64,000 bases of DNA from Pseudonocardia sp. HH130629-09. GTDB taxonomy: Bacteria; Actinomycetota; Actinomycetes; Mycobacteriales; Pseudonocardiaceae. The DNA is taken from assembly GCF_001294645.1 (NCBI RefSeq), contig NZ_CP011868.1, positions 1,302,001 to 1,366,000 on the forward strand, written 5' to 3'. The notes beneath the pieces were generated by a model, which was not told where the DNA came from, searched no databases, and saw only the letters and a list, made by a program, of their open reading frames with translations. Shown one piece after another: positions 19,178 through 29,881 of this stretch; the first letter of the stretch is position 1; the number at the start of each line of letters is the position of its first letter. A program made the translations under genes and the position numbers.

Positions 19178-19894
19178 ATGCGAGAGTTCGACGAGCGGAT
19201 CCGCGACCACGGCCCGGTCGGCTGCCTGACCGGTGCCCCCGCGCCCGGCACTCCCACCTCGCGCGCCCGGCGCGCCGCCCGGGAGCGGGTGCGGGCCGCG
19301 GAGGGTGTGGCCGGTCCGGCCGGTGCCGGCTCGTCGGCCGTCGCGCGCGCCGCGCACCGGTGGGCCGCCCACGGTGCACGGGAGCGCGCACTGACCAAGT
19401 CGGTTGCACGGCACCCCGCTGCCCGTTCCCGGCGCGCCACGGCGCCCGGTGTTCCGACGTCCGGTCCGACGGCGCCCGGTCCGACAGTTCCCGGGCGTGC
19501 GGCCCGGACCGCGGCACCGGCCGATCCGGCGGTCCCGCGTGGCGTCACCGGTGGTCCGAACGTCGCGGTCCGGACGCCCCGCTGTACCACCTCGGCGCCA
19601 GGCTCCACGGCGACCCTGGTGCGGCCCGCCCGGGTCGCGGCGCCGTCCGGTCCGCGGTCGGTGGCCGTGCCGGCGCCGCGCACGGTCCGTCCGCTGGACC
19701 GGCGTTGCCTGGTCCCGGCCCGCCCCCGCCCGGCCCGCAGCCGGGTCCGCGGGCGCCTGGAGCGGTTCCTGACCGGGGTCGCGGTGCTGCTGTGCGCCAC
19801 GACCGCGGTGGTGGCGCTCGGGTTGCTGGGCGACGCGGCGGCGGGCTGGAACGCCCCCGCGGCCGCCGTTCCGTCGGTCGGTGCCGTGCGCTGA
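19178..19894 (+). CDS. SOS-linked membrane protein, copy 2 (paralogue of the preceding gene)
   Basis: This 238-residue protein has a long basic, Ala/Arg/Pro/Thr-rich N-terminal region (1-195) that looks disordered. One membrane helix (VAVLLCATTAVVALGLLGD) and a short tail ending VGAVR follow. Helix and tail match those of the upstream gene (VVALG, then a Pro/Ala tail ending VGA-x-R), so they are paralogues. A disordered cytoplasmic part plus one helix is the plan of ChiZ, but the extracellular LysM domain is missing. The ATG has GGAGGAG 4 bases upstream, and a LexA box stands 80 bases before it. Confidence 0.65.
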   Translation: MREFDERIRDHGPVGCLTGAPAPGTPTSRARRAARERVRAAEGVAGPAGAGSSAVARAAHRWAAHGARERALTKSVARHPAARSRRATAPGVPTSGPTAPGPTVPGRAARTAAPADPAVPRGVTGGPNVAVRTPRCTTSAPGSTATLVRPARVAAPSGPRSVAVPAPRTVRPLDRRCLVPARPRPARSRVRGRLERFLTGVAVLLCATTAVVALGLLGDAAAGWNAPAAAVPSVGAVR

Positions 19895-20519
19895 GGCGGG
19901 TCGGGTCGCGGTGCGGTCCCGGTGGGCCAGGCCCGTGGCACGGAGTGGTGCCGGCGTGCCCGGCCCGGGGTGTGCAGGGGTGCGGTGCCGACGTGTCGGG
20001 CTCCCGGGGCGGAGCCGGTCGGGCGTGCCGTGGTGCGGTGCCGGCGCGGCAACCGTGGTCACAGCGGTGGCGGTGCGGTGACGGTGTGGAGCGATCCGGC
20101 GCCGTGCCGGCGTCGCATCGGGTGATGGCGTGCGCTGGGCCGGCACGCGGACGTCGGGCGGCGGTCGCCGGGATGTCGCCGGATCGTCGGCGGCGTGCCG
20201 CCGGGCGCGTCCGCCGGGCGTGTCCCCGCATCGGGTGCCGCCGGTCGCGGTCCCCGCGGCGCGACGGACGGCGCCGCGCGTGACGTTCCTCGGCGCCACC
20301 AGCGCCGATGTCCCCCTCCATGATCGTCGGCGACGAGCCGGTCGCGGAACGTGGTGTGCAAGGCTCGGATCCCGATCGGGCGAAGCTCGGCGCGGCGTGG
20401 GCCCCGGGATGGCGGACCCCTAGATGTAGGGGTTACATTGACGTTGTTCCGCCACTGGTTGGGGGGATGGATCACTGCGGAGAGTTTCCGGAACGTTACG
20501 GGAGAGGGTGTGAGCGTCC
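19895..20519. other. 625-base stretch without a recognisable gene
   Basis: Open frames here have biased composition but no recognisable product or good ribosome site. The left part repeats variants of GTGCGGTGCCG (for example around 19980 and 20035). The right part contains the NrdR-box candidate and the promoter region of nrdR. It may hold a long leader or a decayed gene. Confidence 0.5.
20417..20432 (+). promoter_or_regulatory. NrdR-box candidate upstream of nrdR
   Basis: The 16-bp perfect dyad CCCCTAGATGTAGGGG has the length and symmetry of NrdR boxes and carries the TAGATGTA-like core seen in actinobacterial ones. It lies 88 bases before the nrdR start. It would let NrdR repress its own gene and the co-transcribed nrdJ. 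A second, correctly phased box was not found. Confidence 0.5.
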
Positions 20520-21011
20520 ATGCGCTGCCCGTTCTGCCGGCACCCGGACTCCCGCGTGATCGACTCACGGACCGCCGACGACGGGACCTGCACCCGCCGG
20601 CGCCGGTCCTGCACCTCGTGCGGACGACGGTTCACCACGGTCGAGGAGGCCGTGCTCGCCGTCGTCAAGCGCAGCGGGGTGACCGAGCCCTTCAGTCGAC
20701 AGAAGGTCGTCAGCGGGGTTCGGCGGGCGTGCCAGGGCCGGCCGGTCGACGAGGACGACCTGCAGCAGCTCGCCCACCGGGTCGAGGAGACCGTGCGGGC
20801 ACGCGGGGCGGCGGAGCTTCCCAGCCACGAGGTCGGACTGGCGATCCTCGGGCCGCTGCGTGAGCTCGACGAGGTCGCGTACCTGAGATTTGCGAGCGTT
20901 TATCGCTCCTTCTCGTCCATCGAGGACTTCGAGAAGGAGATCGCCGACCTGCGGTCCGCGGCTGCCGGGGAAGCAGCCGACGACGAGGCCGGCCACAACC
21001 GGGACGGGTGA
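20520..21011 (+). CDS. nrdR: transcriptional repressor NrdR
   Basis: This 163-residue nucleotide-sensing repressor of ribonucleotide reductase genes has an N-terminal zinc ribbon, CPFC (residues 3-6) with CTSC about 25 residues later. An ATP-cone domain (about 46-136) follows, with [15 protein letters not shown]. It is encoded 142 bases before the reductase gene nrdJ, its expected target. The length is that of the family. Confidence 0.95.
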   Translation: MRCPFCRHPDSRVIDSRTADDGTCTRRRRSCTSCGRRFTTVEEAVLAVVKRSGVTEPFSRQKVVSGVRRACQGRPVDEDDLQQLAHRVEETVRARGAAELPSHEVGLAILGPLRELDEVAYLRFASVYRSFSSIEDFEKEIADLRSAAAGEAADDEAGHNRDG

Positions 21012-21153
21012 GCCGCTCGGCGGCACGGATCCGGCGCGCACCCCCGCGAGGGGGCGACCGGTACCGGCCGTCGTCGCAGGTCGTACCGGAGGGGAAGACC
21101 GTCCGCGCACCCCAGCGCGCGGGTGGTACACGGTGACAAGTGCGGAGGCATGC

Positions 21154-24024
<2,871 letters not shown>

Positions 24025-24040
24025 GCGACACCGCACCACA

Positions 24041-24072
24041 CCGGGGCGGCTCCGACATCGGGGCCGCCCCGG
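24041..24072 (+). terminator. terminator after nrdJ
   Basis: A 10-bp perfect stem CCGGGGCGGC with its complement closes a 12-base loop 16 bases after the nrdJ stop. No T-run follows. Confidence 0.6.
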
Positions 24073-24118
24073 CGCGCGTGGCGGAGCATGGATCGTCGGT
24101 GCAGGGATCGGAGACCGG

Positions 24119-24760
24119 GTGACCGAGGACCGCACCGCGGAGGTGGCCGGGCGCCTGCGCGTCGACGCGCGGGTGCTCGCCGTGCTCGTCGCCGCCCCGT
24201 GGCGCGTCGCGGGCGGCCACGACACCGCGCCCGTCGCCGAGCGGCCGGGGGAGCGCGGCACCGTCTACGTGGGCGTCCCGTCCCCGGCGGAGCTGCGTGA
24301 GCTCGACCTGCCGACCGACGGGCTGCGGCACTTCGGGCTCACCCCGGCCGACCTGCGACGCGGCGGCTGGACCGATGCGGACCTGCGTTCGGCGGGGCTC
24401 CTCCCACCCGGCGCGGAGCCGGACCCGGTGGCCTGGTTCGTCGCGGGGGAGCCGCCGCAGCTGATGCTCGGGTTCGACCCGTCGGGGCCGGTGCTGCTCG
24501 CCCGACCGGAGCCCCGCTGGGACGGCCACCTCCCGGTGCTCGACCCGGCCGACGCCGTCGAGGTGCCGGTCCTGCCCGGCTGCGACGACCCGGACGGCGA
24601 CGCCGGGCTCGCCGTCCGCCAGGTGCGTGACGGGCTGCTGCGCCGGGCACGGCGCCGGCTCACCCACTGCGTGATCTGCCTGCGCCCAGTGCACCGGGCC
24701 GCGACGGTGCACGGCGCCTGCCACGGCTGCGCCGGCAGCTGGCTCGGCCTCGTCCTCTGA
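24119..24760 (+). CDS. hypothetical protein with C-terminal Cys pairs
   Basis: This 213-residue soluble protein was not recognised. The middle part reads RHFGLTPADLRRGGWTDADLRSAGL, a repeated hydrophobic/charged pattern. The C-terminus has CVICLRPV and CHGCAGSW about 17 residues later, which could bind one zinc ion. GTG at 24119 is the first start after the nrdJ terminator. The coding pattern (third-position GC) is clear across the frame, so it is likely real. Confidence 0.6.
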   Translation: MTEDRTAEVAGRLRVDARVLAVLVAAPWRVAGGHDTAPVAERPGERGTVYVGVPSPAELRELDLPTDGLRHFGLTPADLRRGGWTDADLRSAGLLPPGAEPDPVAWFVAGEPPQLMLGFDPSGPVLLARPEPRWDGHLPVLDPADAVEVPVLPGCDDPDGDAGLAVRQVRDGLLRRARRRLTHCVICLRPVHRAATVHGACHGCAGSWLGLVL

Positions 24761-24772
24761 CGCCGGCCCGGG

Positions 24773-25774
24773 TCAGGTCGCCGACACCGGACCCGGCCGC
24801 ACCCCGGCACCGGCGGGCGGGGGAGGGCAGCGCAGCAGCTGACGCCACTGCTCCGGGCTCCACCGTGCCGGGTCGGTGGAGTCGAGGAACTCCTCCAGCA
24901 CCCCGACGAACCGGGCCGGGTCGCTGTGGTGCGGGAAGTGCCCGGCGTCGTCGAACACCTCCAGCCGGCTGCCCGGCATCGCCGCGTGCGCGGTGTGGGC
25001 GTGCGCGAGCGGCACCACCGCGTCCCGGGCGCCCCACACCAGCATCGTCGGCATCCCGCGGGTCAGGTAGCAGCGGTCCAGCATGGTCACGACCTGCCCG
25101 CGCCAGTCGACGACGGCCCGTAGCGTCCGGATGAACGCCGCCCGCGACGTCGCGTCGGGCAGCGCGTCGACCAGCCGGAGCAGGTCGGCGGCGTCACGAC
25201 CGAGGTCGGCGCCGACCAGTCGCAGCGCGTCGAGGGCCCACCCGATCTGCCACCGCAACGGCGGCAGCTGCGAGGCCGCCAGCACCGCCTGCGCACCGGG
25301 CAGGCTGACCGCGCGCAGCAGCGGCGTCACGTCCGGGCCCGCCCCGCCGGTGCCGACCAGCACCAGGCGCTCGGTCCGGTCGGGGTACTGGTAGGCGAAC
25401 TGCATGGCGACGCCACCGCCCAGCGAGTGCCCCACCAGCGTCGCGCGCGGGATACCGAGGACGCCGAGGAGGTCCCGCACGCCGTTGGCGTAGGCGGCGA
25501 CCGAGTAGTCCGCGCGCGGCTTGTCCGAGTGCCCGTGCCCCAGCAGGTCGGGGGCGATCACCAGGTGCCGCCGGGCCAGCGCGGGGAAGACCGCCTCCCA
25601 CGTCGCCGAGCTGTCCCCGATGCCGTGCACGAGCACCACCGCCGGCCCGGACCCGGCCACCCGGAACGCCCGCCGGTAGCCGTGCACGGTGCGGAACCGC
25701 AGCTCCGAGTCCCGCGGCGGCACGACGCCGAGCCGGTCGCCGACCGGTGCCGGGCGCGAGGTGGGGGCCGCCAT
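24773..25774 (-). CDS. alpha/beta-hydrolase
   Basis: This 333-residue protein has the alpha/beta-hydrolase core: the oxyanion HG motif in VVLVHGIGDSSATW, the nucleophile elbow GHSLGGG, the acid in VWGARDAVVPL and the catalytic His in DAGHFPHH. These match esterases or C-C hydrolases such as Rv2715, which lies near nrdR in M. tuberculosis. The substrate is unknown. It points away from the insertion sequences, whose left end lies 63 bases from its start. Confidence 0.85.
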   Translation of the reverse strand: MAAPTSRPAPVGDRLGVVPPRDSELRFRTVHGYRRAFRVAGSGPAVVLVHGIGDSSATWEAVFPALARRHLVIAPDLLGHGHSDKPRADYSVAAYANGVRDLLGVLGIPRATLVGHSLGGGVAMQFAYQYPDRTERLVLVGTGGAGPDVTPLLRAVSLPGAQAVLAASQLPPLRWQIGWALDALRLVGADLGRDAADLLRLVDALPDATSRAAFIRTLRAVVDWRGQVVTMLDRCYLTRGMPTMLVWGARDAVVPLAHAHTAHAAMPGSRLEVFDDAGHFPHHSDPARFVGVLEEFLDSTDPARWSPEQWRQLLRCPPPPAGAGVRPGPVSAT

Positions 25775-25837
25775 CGGACCGACGGTAGGACCGCCGCGTT
25801 ACCCCGGTGTTGCCGTCGGCGAACGGCGCCACGGCAC

Positions 25838-26735
25838 CTAGGGTGTGTCTCCCAATGCGCGGAGCCAGGTGACGATTGCCTTCAGGACGGCGCCGCCGCG
25901 GAAGGTCAGGGCGAGCTTGTCGTAACGGGTGGCCAGCCCGCGCCACTGCTTGACGTGGCAGAATCCGCGCTCGACGACGTTGCGGTTTCGGTAGTCGACC
26001 GGATCGAATGCGGGCGGTCGGCCGCCGCGTGAGCCGCGTCGTTTGCGGTGTCCCTGCTGGTCAGAGGGCTCCGGAATGACAGCGATGATCCGGCGCTCGC
26101 GCAGGTGCCGGCGGATCGCGCGTGAGGAGTAGGCCTTGTCCGCGCGCACGCGTTCGGGCCGGGTCCGGGGTCGTCCCGGGCCCGGTCGGGCGATGCTCAG
26201 GTGCGCCATCAGGTGCGGAAACATTGGCGAGTCGCCGCCCTGGCCGGGGCCGAGGAGGACCACCAGCGGGCGGCCGTGCCCGTCAACGAGCTGGTGGATC
26301 TTCGTCGACAGCCCTCCGCGGGACCGTCCCAGCGCGTGATCTGCTGGTTCGGCGAGCAGATTCGTGTAGTTCGATCCGGCCCCCTGTGTCGCGCTTGAGG
26401 GTCGCGGCGTGCTGGTGGGCACGGATGATCGTGGAGTCCACGCTGACCGCCCACCCGAGCACCTCGGCGGCGTCGGCCTCGACCAGAAGAGCAGCCAGGA
26501 TGTGGTCCCAGGTGCCGTCGCCGCTGTAGCGGCGGTGCCGCTTCCACAACGTCTGCCACGGCCCGAACTCGGCTGGGACGTCGCGCCAGGGAAGCCCGCA
26601 CCGATACCGGTAGATGATCCCCTCGAGCACCCGGCGGTCATCGCGGAACGGGCGCCCGCGACGACCCTCGGAGGAGGGCAACAGCGGCGCCAGACGGGCC
26701 CACTGGGCATCAGTCAGGACAGCGGTGCGCGGCAC
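25838..26735 (-). CDS. IS5-family transposase, two overlapping frames
   Basis: The first frame (26735 down to about 26380) starts MPRTAVLTDAQWARLAPLLP and carries the first catalytic Asp in SVDSTIIRAHQH. The second frame (to 25838) carries SNYTN, DHALGRSRGGLSTKIH, the second Asp in RADKAY and the Glu in NVVERGFCHVKQWRGLATRYDK. Passing from one to the other needs a +1 shift, most likely at the run of five G at 26384-26380. This is the family's programmed arrangement, so the element need not be dead. The stop codon is formed by the CTAG flank. Confidence 0.85.
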
Positions 26736-26781
26736 CGATCAAGCATCGCGCACCCCGGTCCGCCTATTTGGGAGACACACC
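25842..26781 (-). mobile_element. IS5-family insertion sequence (IS427-like), 940 bp
   Basis: The ends are 14-bp perfect inverted repeats: GGTGTGTCTCCCAA on the left and its complement on the right. Both are flanked by CTAG (25838-25841 and 26782-26785). A CTAG or YTAR target and a two-frame transposase are typical of the IS427 group. Its right CTAG is shared with the left flank of the neighbouring IS481 copy, so both hit the same site. Confidence 0.88.
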
Positions 26782-26786
26782 CTAGG

Positions 26787-27897
26787 TGTGATGTCCATGG
26801 ACGTTGTTCCAGGTTGAGCTGATGACGGCCTGTCGCTGAGACAGGCGAGGACCCCCGGTTGTGAAGTGGAGCTGTCTAGGAACCGCTTCACCAACCGGAG
26901 GCCCTTGTGACCCACGCTAACGCTGCGCTGACTCCGCGTGCCCGGCTACGGCTGGCCCGTCTGATCGTCGACCAGGACTGGACCTGCTCCACCGCGGCCA
27001 GAATGTTCATGGTCGCCCCTCGCACCGCCCGAAAGTGGGCTGACCGCTACCGCGCCGAGGGCCCGCCCGGGATGGTCGACCGCAGCTTCTCCCGACCACG
27101 GTCGATGCCGGCCAAGACCCCGCCGAGGCTGGTGAAGCAGATCGTGCGACTGCGGTGGCACCACCGACTCGGACCAGTACAGATCGGCGGCCGACTCGCT
27201 CTCGCCGCCTCGACCGTGCACGCGGTCCTGCGCCGCTGCCGGATCAACCGGCTCTCCCACATCGACCGGGTCACCGGCGAGCCCCTACGCCGCTACGAAC
27301 ACCCACACCCCGGCTCGTTGATCCACGTCGACGTCACCAAGTTCGGCAACATCCCCGACGGAGGCGGACACCGCTTCGTCGGACGCCGACAAGGCGCCCT
27401 GAACAAGCGGTCCACTCCCGGACTGCCCAGGGGAACCGACTACAAGCCGCGCACCGGCAGAGCGTTCGTCCACACCGTCATCGACGACCACTCCCGCGTC
27501 GCCTACGCCGAGATCCACAGCGACGAGAAAGCCGACACCGCCACCGGTGTGCTACGCCGGGCCGTGGACTGGTTGAACGCCCGCGGCGTGACCGTCGAAC
27601 GGGTCCTGTCCGACAACGGCAGCTGCTACCGCTCACACGCCTGGCGTGACACCTGCAGCGAACTGGGCATCACCCACAAGCGAACCCGGCCCTACCGGCC
27701 TCAGACCAACGGCAAGATCGAACGTTTCCACCGCACCCTCGCCGACGGGTGGGCATACGCCCGCTTCCACCCCTGCGAAACGGCTCGGCGAGACGCGCTC
27801 CCCGGCTGGCTGCACTTCTACAATCACCACCGGCCCCACAGCGCAACCAACGGCCTACCGCCGATCAGTCGCCTGACCAACCTGCCTGGACATCACA
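26787..27897 (+). mobile_element. IS481-family insertion sequence, 1111 bp
   Basis: The ends are 11-bp perfect inverted repeats, TGTGATGTCCA and TGGACATCACA. The direct repeat CCTAGG lies at 26781-26786 and again at 27898-27903. IS481 itself is known to target NCTAGN, which fits. The element is immediately next to the IS5 copy. Together they separate the Nudix gene from its original upstream region. Confidence 0.9.
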
Positions 27898-27902
27898 CCT
27901 AG
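26907..27902 (+). CDS. IS481-family transposase
   Basis: This 331-residue DDE transposase has an N-terminal helix-turn-helix region (about 20-60, TCSTAARMFMVAPRTARKWADRY). The rve-type catalytic core has Asp in HVDVTKFG, Asp in VLSDNGSCYR and Glu in GKIERFHRTL. The frame is intact and its TAG stop lies in the target duplication just outside the terminal repeat. The GTG/TTG-rich upstream 110 bases belong to the element's left end. Confidence 0.92.
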   Translation: MTHANAALTPRARLRLARLIVDQDWTCSTAARMFMVAPRTARKWADRYRAEGPPGMVDRSFSRPRSMPAKTPPRLVKQIVRLRWHHRLGPVQIGGRLALAASTVHAVLRRCRINRLSHIDRVTGEPLRRYEHPHPGSLIHVDVTKFGNIPDGGGHRFVGRRQGALNKRSTPGLPRGTDYKPRTGRAFVHTVIDDHSRVAYAEIHSDEKADTATGVLRRAVDWLNARGVTVERVLSDNGSCYRSHAWRDTCSELGITHKRTRPYRPQTNGKIERFHRTLADGWAYARFHPCETARRDALPGWLHFYNHHRPHSATNGLPPISRLTNLPGHHT

Positions 27903-27912
27903 GGTCGGCGGC

Positions 27913-28383
27913 GTGAGCGAGCGCTACCGGGTCGTCCCGGCGTCCTACGTCCTGCTGTTGCGCGGCACCGGTGAGCGCACCGAGGTGCTGCTCCAGCTGC
28001 GTGCCGGCACCGGGTTCATGGACGGCCACTGGGCCGCCGCCGCGGCCGGGCACGTCGAGGCGGGCGAGGACGCGGCAGCCGCCGCGGTGCGCGAGGCCCG
28101 GGAGGAGCTCGGCGTCACCGTCGACCCCGCAGACCTGGTCCCGCTCACGGCCGTGCACCGCACCGGGCGCACCGGGGACCCGGTCGACGAACGCGTCGAC
28201 TTCTTCTTCACCTGCCGTCGCTGGACCGGCGAGCCACGCCGCGCCGAGGACGGGAAGACCGCGGGCCTGGACTGGTTCGCCCTCGCCGACCTGCCTGCCG
28301 ACACGGTCCCGCACGAACGCGCGGTGCTCGACGCCCTGCGCGACGGCGACGTGGCCGCGGTCCGCAGCCACGGCTTCCGGTAG
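27913..28383 (+). CDS. Nudix hydrolase
   Basis: This 156-residue enzyme has the Nudix box GHVEAGEDAAAAAVREAREELGV, with the expected G-x5-E-x7-REUxEE-x-G(U) spacing for the metal-binding helix. Such enzymes hydrolyse nucleoside diphosphates linked to another group; the substrate cannot be read from the sequence. GTG at 27913 lies only 10 bases after the IS481 target repeat, so any native promoter has been moved about 2 kb upstream and expression now depends on sequences in the IS end. Confidence 0.88.
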   Translation: MSERYRVVPASYVLLLRGTGERTEVLLQLRAGTGFMDGHWAAAAAGHVEAGEDAAAAAVREAREELGVTVDPADLVPLTAVHRTGRTGDPVDERVDFFFTCRRWTGEPRRAEDGKTAGLDWFALADLPADTVPHERAVLDALRDGDVAAVRSHGFR

Positions 28384-28387
28384 CGGC

Positions 28388-28624
28388 CTACTCCGGGTCG
28401 ACGAGCTGGATCTCGACGGTGACGTCCGGGCTGTCGCTGTCGTCGGGGTCGATCGCCCAGTGCAGCACCCAGTCGACCTCGTAGTCGTCGCGTCGCCGGC
28501 CGGGCGGGGCGAAGTTGACCCACTCCCCGGCCCGGGGGAGCGTCTGGAACAGCCGGACGAAGTCGGGCTGCTGCCCGATCCTCACCCGCGCGGTGATCGG
28601 TGTCTGCGACGACGGGGAGCCCAC
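28388..28624 (-). CDS. small hypothetical protein
   Basis: This protein has about 78 residues, starting at a GTG at 28624. The sequence RVRIGQQPDFVRLFQTLP, then AGEWVNFAPPGRRRDDYEVDWVLHWAID and an acidic end, is well organised and unlike the shadow frame upstream. It looks like a small beta-rich domain. No family was recognised. It converges with the Nudix gene, with 4 bases between the stops. The start is uncertain. Confidence 0.5.
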   Translation of the reverse strand: MGSPSSQTPITARVRIGQQPDFVRLFQTLPRAGEWVNFAPPGRRRDDYEVDWVLHWAIDPDDSDSPDVTVEIQLVDPE

Positions 28625-28679
28625 GGCCCGAGATGCTGCCCGACCGACGGCCCGCGCGCCACGCCCCGTCCGCACGCGT

Positions 28680-29432
28680 TCAGGGCCGGACGGCGCCCAA
28701 GAACCAGCGGTCCACCGAGAACGGCTCGTCGCCGCAGGACGCGACGCCCGACGCCCACGCGTCGACCTCGGCCCGGGTGAGCCCGCACCGGCCCGGCGCG
28801 GCCTCGGCGACCATCTCCCGCAGCGCGGCGCCGTAGCCGGTGGAGGCCGGCCCGCGCATCGGCATCCGGCGCGTCCACTCCCCGTCGAACCCGGCGCGCT
28901 GCAGCAGCGGGCCCAGCTCGTAGGGCAGCCGCGACCGCGGCACCGTGCTGCACCACGCGTCGCGGATGCGGCGGTGCCGGTCCTGCCCCGGACCGGGCCA
29001 GTGCAGCGAGGTCCAGTCCGTGTCCAGCACGAGCAGCCGCCCACCCGGGCGCAGGACCCGGTACAGCTCGGTGACGGCGGCCGGGAGGTCGTCGACGAAC
29101 TCCAGGACCTGCAGGCAGGCCACGGCGACGTACGGACCGCCGGGCAGCGAGCCCGGACCGGCCAGCGCGCGCTGGGTGACGACGGCACGGGTGCCGCACC
29201 GGCGTCGCGCCAGCGTCACCATCACCGGGTCCGGGTCGACCCCCGTGGCACCCGGACCGACGGCCCGGGCGACGTCGTCGAGCAGCTGCCCCGGTCCGGT
29301 CCCGACGACCAGGATCTGCTCGCCGGCCCGCGGGCCCAGCAGCTCCAGGGTCCGTTCCCGTTCGGTCCGGGCCTCGGGGGTGTCGTAGGTGTCCGCGACC
29401 CTCCGTGCGCTCGCGGCGTCGACCGGCAGCAT
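28680..29432 (-). CDS. class I SAM-dependent methyltransferase
   Basis: This 250-residue enzyme has motif I ILVVGTGPGQ, the acidic ribose-binding residue in TGVDPDPVMV, motif II-III VACLQVLEFVDD and LYRVLRPGGRLLVLD, as in UbiE/COQ5-like methyltransferases. The acceptor is unknown. I used ATG 29432 because AAGGAG stands 5 bases upstream; ATG 29450 is an alternative. It follows the small regulator gene closely on the same strand. Confidence 0.85.
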   Translation of the reverse strand: MLPVDAASARRVADTYDTPEARTERERTLELLGPRAGEQILVVGTGPGQLLDDVARAVGPGATGVDPDPVMVTLARRRCGTRAVVTQRALAGPGSLPGGPYVAVACLQVLEFVDDLPAAVTELYRVLRPGGRLLVLDTDWTSLHWPGPGQDRHRRIRDAWCSTVPRSRLPYELGPLLQRAGFDGEWTRRMPMRGPASTGYGAALREMVAEAAPGRCGLTRAEVDAWASGVASCGDEPFSVDRWFLGAVRP

Positions 29433-29446
29433 TCCGGCTCCTTGTC

Positions 29447-29659
29447 TCAACCGCCGGTGTAGCGCGCCGACTCGATCAGCGCCTCCACCGACTCCGGTGG
29501 CACTCGGAACGAGCGCCCGAACCGCACCGCGGGGAGCTCCCCGGAGTGCACCAGCCGGTACACCGTCATCCGGGAGACCCGCATCCGGTCCGCCACCTCT
29601 GCCACGGTGAGGAACGGCGCGTCCTGCCCGGACCGTTGCTCCGGGATCCCTGCGGCCAT
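29447..29659 (-). CDS. excisionase-family helix-turn-helix protein (Rv0500A-like)
   Basis: This 70-residue DNA-binding protein consists almost wholly of a MerR/Xis-type winged helix: FLTVAEVADRMRVSRMTVYRLVH then GELPAVRFGRSFRV. It closely resembles Rv0500A and related BldC-like actinobacterial regulators. The ATG has GGAGGG 7 bases upstream. No phage or integrase gene is adjacent, so it is likely a chromosomal regulator. Targets are unknown. Confidence 0.82.
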   Translation of the reverse strand: MAAGIPEQRSGQDAPFLTVAEVADRMRVSRMTVYRLVHSGELPAVRFGRSFRVPPESVEALIESARYTGG

Positions 29660-29881
29660 GCTGCGTCCCTCCTTCGCCGACCCGCCCCCAGGCCGACCTC
29701 TGATCACCGAACGCAGGGACGGTAGCGCGGATCGGGCCACCCTCCCGGTGCGATCGTGTACCACCCTCGGGTGGACTGTCCGGAGAACGTCGACTTTCGG
29801 TGTTCGGTCCGACACGTGGGGTGATGATGTGCCCCGTAGGAGGGTGCGGCGCCCCCGGATCCGGTCATCTATCGTCGGGCG

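Noticed and set aside
21012..21153. B12 riboswitch before nrdJ
   Set aside because: The gap is only 142 bases and the B12-box and the GGGAA/GGTG core elements could not be placed.
26375..26390. IS5 transposase read as a broken pseudogene
   Set aside because: Two overlapping frames with a G-run at the switch are normal for this IS group, and the ends are perfect, so it is more likely programmed.
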